Below, piece after piece: positions 15,489-18,884 of a DNA stretch of 18,884 nt (within the stretch, counting starts at the first letter, position 1; each line of letters begins with the position of its first letter). Origin of the DNA: PALSA-911 sp037442565 (lineage in GTDB: Bacteria; Pseudomonadota; Alphaproteobacteria; Acetobacterales; Acetobacteraceae); assembly GCA_037442565.1 (NCBI GenBank), contig JBBIQA010000082.1:1-18884 (forward strand), in the 5' to 3' direction. The translations under genes and the position numbers were made by a program. Under the pieces are notes generated by a model. That model had not been told where the DNA came from. It saw nothing but the letters and a program-made list of their open reading frames with translations, and did no database searches.

Positions 15489-17130
15489 TACAGCTTGGAA
15501 ACCCGCGTCTCCTTGCTGGTGATGAATTCCAGCAGCGCCGGCACGCCGGCCTGGGTCTGGGCGATGCCGCGCTGGATGGCGGCCTTGATCTCGCCGGGGT
15601 CGGTCACCCGCTCGCCGTAGCCGCCGAANNNNNNNNNNNNNNNNNNNNNNNNNNNNNNNNNNNNNNNNNNNNNNNNNNNNNNNNNNNNNNNNNNNNNNNN
15701 NNNNNNNNNNNNNNNNNNNNNNNNNNNNGGATGGCGGCCTTGATCTCGCCGGGGTCGGTCACCCGCTCGCCGTAGCCGCCGAAGGCGCGCGCCATCGCCG
15801 CGTAGTCGCCGGAGATGTCGGTGGAGCGGTATTTCTCGGTCGAGATCGGCATCACCTTCAGCTCGATCGCCATCGAGAAATTGTTCAGCAGGATCGACAG
15901 GAACGGGATCTTCTCGCGCACCGCGGTTTCGAAATCCATGCCGGTGAAGCCGATCGCCGCGTCGCCCCACAGGTTGATGCAGAGCTTGTCCGGCTTCGCC
16001 AGCTTCGCGCCCATCGCCAGGCCAAGGCCGTAGCCGAGCTGCGTGGTCTTGCCCCAGCCGATGTAGGAGAGCGGGGTCGTGGAGGTCCAGAACGGAGAAA
16101 TCTGGTCGCGCGGGCTGCCGGCGTCATGCGTGATGATCGTGTTGTCCAGGTCCACCGTGTGCATCAGGTCCCAGATCACACGATACGGATTGAGCGGCGC
16201 GTCGTTGGACGTCAGCAGCGGCAGCCATTTGTCCATCCACGGCTTCTTCACCGCCTGGATTTCCGCCGCCACCGGCGAGGCATCGCGCGGGCTGGAAATC
16301 ATGCCGCCCAGTTCCGCCAGTATCGCATCCAACGTCAGCCCGGCATCGCCCACCAGTCCGATCTGGCAGCGCACATCCTTGTCGATATGCAGGGGGTCGA
16401 GTGTGGCGTGGATGATGGATTTTCCCTTCGGCATCGAGACGCCGAAATTGGTTTCGGTGAACGAGCAGCCGATACCGAAGATGACGTCGGACTGATCGAG
16501 GAAGTGGCGCACCGGGGCCGGGATGGCATTGCCGCCGGAGCCGAGCGAGAGCGGGTGGGTTTCCGGAAACGAGCTCTTGCCGCCGAGGCTGGTGGTGACC
16601 GGTGCCGCGAGCAGCTCCGCCAGCCGCTTCAGCTGCGGCCAGGCCTCGGCGTAGTGCACGCCCTGGCCGGCATAGATCACCGGCCGCCTGGCGCCGGCGA
16701 GCAGCTTCGCCGCCGCTTTCACCTGCTCGGGGTCCGGGCCGGAGCGCGTGCGCACCGCCGGCGTGTAGTCGAGCGGCTCGGGAATTTCCTCGTTCCAGAC
16801 ATCGCTCGGCACTTCCACCAGCACCGGCCCGCCGCGGCCGTTGCGCAGGGCGGCGAAGGCGCGGCGGAACACGTTGACCAGTTCGCCGGGCATGTTCAGC
16901 GCCTCGGCCCGCTTGGTGATCGANNNNNNNNNNNNNNNNNNNNNNNNNNNNNNNNNNNNNNNNNNNNNNNNNNNNNNNNNNNNNNNNNNNNNNNNNNNNN
17001 NNNNNNNNNNNNNNNNNNNNNNNATGTCGGCCTTGGCGGCGAATTCGAGCAGATGGTTCACCGGATAGCCGCAGAGGATCTCGATCCCCTCGCGCTTCAT
17101 GATCTCCGCAATCGCGTCGCCGACCTTCAT
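15488..17130 (-). CDS. Thiamine-diphosphate-dependent enzyme (acetolactate-synthase-like), interrupted by two N runs
   Basis: The product starts MKVGDAIAEIMKREGIEILCGYP, the N-terminal pyrimidine-binding domain of ThDP enzymes. It continues with a central domain (ARRPVIYAGQGVHYAEAWPQL, SLGGKSSFPETHPLSLGSGG) and a C-terminal diphosphate-binding domain with the GD...NN motif (GDAAIGFTGMD to LLNNFS), ending KETRVSKL. Family reactions decarboxylate or cleave 2-ketoacids, or make C-C bonds; the substrate is unknown. The gene is split only by assembly gaps: the frame looks shifted after 15628, but the N run at 15629-15728 sits between two identical 55-bp copies, and removing 155 bp restores one frame. 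The second gap (16924-17023) hides the region that normally carries the catalytic Glu. The ATG follows AGAGGGGAC. It lies upstream of the transporter genes on the same strand. Confidence 0.88.
15574..15783. other. Scaffold gap with duplicated 55-bp flanks (assembly artefact)
   Basis: Bases 15574-15628 and 15729-15783 are identical over 55 bp, and exactly 100 N (15629-15728) lie between. The copy continues correctly on the right into the enzyme gene and on the left into its C terminus. This is the mark of two contigs that overlap by a k-mer but were joined with a placeholder gap. Confidence 0.93.
16924..17023. other. Scaffold gap of 100 N inside the ThDP-enzyme gene
   Basis: Exactly 100 N, with no shared sequence in the flanks, interrupt the gene after codon 35. 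The flanking translations (FAAKAD before, SITKRAEALN after) fit positions that are about 80-90 residues apart in family members, so the true gap is probably near 250 bp and the 100 is a placeholder. Confidence 0.85.
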
Positions 17131-17184
17131 GGGTCCGTCCCCTCTGGTTCGTCTTCTGGAATTGGCGAAAGCCTAGGGCGCGGT

Positions 17185-18084
17185 TTACGGACTGGCAACC
17201 ACCGCCGGTTTCAGCAAATGGACCGCCGCATCCAGCCCATCCGAAACCGATAATCCGGCCATGGTGCCGTCGCGCGACAGCACGGCAGCGGCGCGCGGGC
17301 CTGACGGACCGTATTCGGCGGCTTGCGTGGGGCCGAACAAACCCAGCGTCGGCGCGCCGGCGGCGGCGGCCAGATGCATCAGGCCGGAATCATTGCCGAC
17401 ATACAGCGCCGCCCGCGCGAAACAGGCCGCGACCTCCGGCAGGCTGAGCCGGCCGCAGAGATCGATCGCGCCGGGCAGGGCGGCCAGCAGCGGCGCGGCC
17501 ATCGCCGCTTCCTCCGGCCCCGGGCCGGCGAAGACGGCCGGGACGGCGCCCGGCAGCGGGCCGGTGGCCAACGAATGAAACAACTCCGCGAACCGGTCGG
17601 CCGGCCAGGTCTTCGGCGCCCAGTTGGCGGTCGGGCCCAGGGCGATGATCGGCGGGCCGTCCGCCAGCAGTGCCCGCGCGCGGTCCCGGTCCTCCTGCGC
17701 GGTCCAGACCACCGGCAGCGGCGGCGGATCCAGCTTCAGCACGGCGGCGAGTTCGGCGATCTTGTGCCCGGGCCGGCGCCGCCATACCGCCCGGCGCGCG
17801 GTCGGCACCAGCCAGGACAGCGCCGAGCCGCGAATGTCCACCACCAGGTCCCACCAATGCGGCAGCACCCGCGCCCACAGCGCCAGCCAGTGCCGGCCAT
17901 AGGGGCGCTTGTCCAGCACGATGGTCCGCTCGCGGTTCGGCATGCGCGCGAACACGCCCTCCGCCACCCGGCCGCAGACGACCGTGATCCGGGCCTGTGG
18001 ATAGGCGCGGATCAGATGGTCGAGCAGCCCGGTCGAGAGGATCGCGTCGCCGACGCGGTTGGAGGTGACGAACAGAATGCGCAT
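17185..18084 (-). CDS. Family 9 glycosyltransferase (ADP-heptose:LPS heptosyltransferase-like)
   Basis: The 299-residue protein starts MRILFVTSNRVGDAILSTGLL, the GT9 N-terminal pattern with the catalytic-region Asp in GDAI. It carries the C-terminal donor-site motif GNDSGLMHLAAAAGAPTLGLFGPT (230-253), in the same place as in WaaC/WaaF/WaaQ. Such cytoplasmic, membrane-associated enzymes add heptose or similar sugars to lipopolysaccharide core or other glycans. It is shorter than typical WaaF (about 350). The ATG at 18084 gives the expected start of the first Rossmann domain, though its ribosome site is weak. It follows the methyltransferase gene by 50 bp and precedes the ThDP-enzyme gene by 54 bp on the same strand, with no clear terminator; a functional link to the catabolic genes is not suggested. 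Confidence 0.88.
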   Translation of the reverse strand: MRILFVTSNRVGDAILSTGLLDHLIRAYPQARITVVCGRVAEGVFARMPNRERTIVLDKRPYGRHWLALWARVLPHWWDLVVDIRGSALSWLVPTARRAVWRRRPGHKIAELAAVLKLDPPPLPVVWTAQEDRDRARALLADGPPIIALGPTANWAPKTWPADRFAELFHSLATGPLPGAVPAVFAGPGPEEAAMAAPLLAALPGAIDLCGRLSLPEVAACFARAALYVGNDSGLMHLAAAAGAPTLGLFGPTQAAEYGPSGPRAAAVLSRDGTMAGLSVSDGLDAAVHLLKPAVVASP

Positions 18085-18134
18085 GAGAACGCCGGGATGG
18101 CGGCCCGGATGCGGCCCGCCGGCTGCGGGGCTGC

Positions 18135-18857
18135 CTAGTCCGTCGCCGTCTTTTCGGCCGGCGCCGCCGGGGTTGCCGCGGCGGCGGGGCCGGCGTGCGG
18201 CGCCGGGGTCTTCATCATCGTGCCGGTCATCGGGATGAAGAACACACCCATGTCGCGCTTGGAATGGACCTTGCCTTCGGCGTCCTTGGTGTAGACGTAG
18301 AGCACCTGGCCACGCTTGAAGGGCTGGCCGATGGGAATGATCATCCGTCCGCCCGGCTTCAGCTGCTTGAACAGGTCCGGCGGGGCGTATTGCGCCGCGC
18401 AGGTGACGATGATGATGTCGAAGCCGTCCTTGACCTCGGGCCAGCCGTAGTAGCCGTCGCCGACGCGGGTCTGGATGTTGCTGTAGCCGAGCGGGGCAAA
18501 GATCTTGCCCACCGCGCGGCCGAGCGGCTCGATGATCTCGATCGAGTAGGCCTGCTTGACGATGCGCGACAGCAGCGAGCTCTGGAAGCCGCTGCCGGTG
18601 CCGATCTCCAGCGTGACATCGTCCGGGCCGGGCTTGGCGATCTGGGTCATGTAGGCCTGGCCGAGATAGTCCGACAGGGCCGAGCCGTAGCCCAGCGCCC
18701 AAGGTTTCGGCGTGTCCTCATACGCATCGCCGGGCGTCGCGCGGTGCTCGGAGTAGATGTAGTGGAAGTATTCGCGCGGCACGGCCTCGAACGCGGCCAT
18801 CACGCGGGGGTCCGCGCTGCCGAGGCGTTCGGTCAGGTATTGGCTGATCCGCTTCAT
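18135..18857 (-). CDS. Protein-L-isoaspartate O-methyltransferase family protein (5' end uncertain)
   Basis: The visible 240 residues are an SAM-dependent methyltransferase of the PCMT type. They include the start region RVMAAFEAVPREYF, motif I LEIGTGSGFQSSLLS (about 83-97), VGDGYYGWPE, and PPDLFKQLKPGGRMIIPIG (about 159-177). PCMT repairs isoaspartyl damage in proteins. The substrate loop, usually near GQTISQPY, here reads YGSALSDYLGQAYMT, so the exact substrate may differ. A low-complexity Ala/Pro/Thr tail follows residue 215. The ATG at 18857 lines up with the start of E. coli Pcm but has no Shine-Dalgarno sequence, and the frame stays open to the window edge (18884, reading AIQARKPAA before the Met). 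The real start may therefore lie outside the window. It is followed by the glycosyltransferase gene 50 bp downstream. Confidence 0.85.
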   Translation of the reverse strand: MKRISQYLTERLGSADPRVMAAFEAVPREYFHYIYSEHRATPGDAYEDTPKPWALGYGSALSDYLGQAYMTQIAKPGPDDVTLEIGTGSGFQSSLLSRIVKQAYSIEIIEPLGRAVGKIFAPLGYSNIQTRVGDGYYGWPEVKDGFDIIIVTCAAQYAPPDLFKQLKPGGRMIIPIGQPFKRGQVLYVYTKDAEGKVHSKRDMGVFFIPMTGTMMKTPAPHAGPAAAATPAAPAEKTATD

Positions 18858-18884
18858 CGCCGCCGGCTTGCGGGCCTGGATGGC

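Noticed and set aside
15488..15970. Separate small gene or duplicated C terminus of the ThDP enzyme
   Set aside because: The apparent second copy is the 55-bp contig overlap around the N run; collapsing it gives one continuous gene.

Overview
The window is GC-rich DNA (with G/C-ending codons throughout) of alphaproteobacterial character. The PII/GlnA/AmtB set, the style of the ABC sugar transporter and the REP-like palindromes between genes suggest Rhodospirillales, perhaps Acetobacteraceae. That placement is inference; there is no rRNA or other marker gene here. The sequence is a draft scaffold with two runs of exactly 100 N, both inside one gene.

Region 1 (1-5566, plus strand) is a nitrogen-assimilation block. 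It starts with the 3' end of a PII gene (glnB), then glnA (adenylylatable type I glutamine synthetase) closed by a strong terminator. A 486-bp regulatory gap follows, holding a sigma-54-like promoter, an IHF-like site and dyads. Then come glnK (second PII), amtB (ammonium channel with a cleavable signal peptide) and an outer-membrane beta-barrel porin that may be co-transcribed with amtB. PII senses nitrogen status, GlnK gates AmtB, and GlnA fixes the ammonium.

Region 2 (5604-17130) is a catabolic cluster built around one long minus-strand gene series. In transcription order it is: a ThDP-dependent enzyme, ABC ATPase, Tat-type solute-binding protein, two permeases, an enolase-superfamily (mandelate racemase/muconate lactonizing) enzyme, a D-2-hydroxyacid dehydrogenase, a short-chain dehydrogenase and a phytanoyl-CoA-dioxygenase-like oxygenase. 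Several junctions overlap or are tight. Beyond it lie a convergent TIM-barrel sugar isomerase/epimerase-like gene (plus) and a small VOC/glyoxalase-fold gene (minus), which diverge from each other. The set looks like uptake and stepwise breakdown of a sugar acid or polyhydroxylated compound. The substrate cannot be read from sequence, and no transcription factor is encoded nearby.

Region 3 (17185-18884, minus strand) holds a family 9 glycosyltransferase (heptosyltransferase-like) and a protein-L-isoaspartate-methyltransferase-like gene running toward the window edge.

The clearest non-gene observations are: an assembly artefact in the ThDP gene (a 55-bp perfect repeat on both sides of the first N run; collapsing it restores the frame), a double palindrome between the binding-protein and permease genes that resembles the malE-malF arrangement, and two 17-bp-spaced duplications at the permease/enolase junction that create a six-codon leader ORF overlapping the enolase start.
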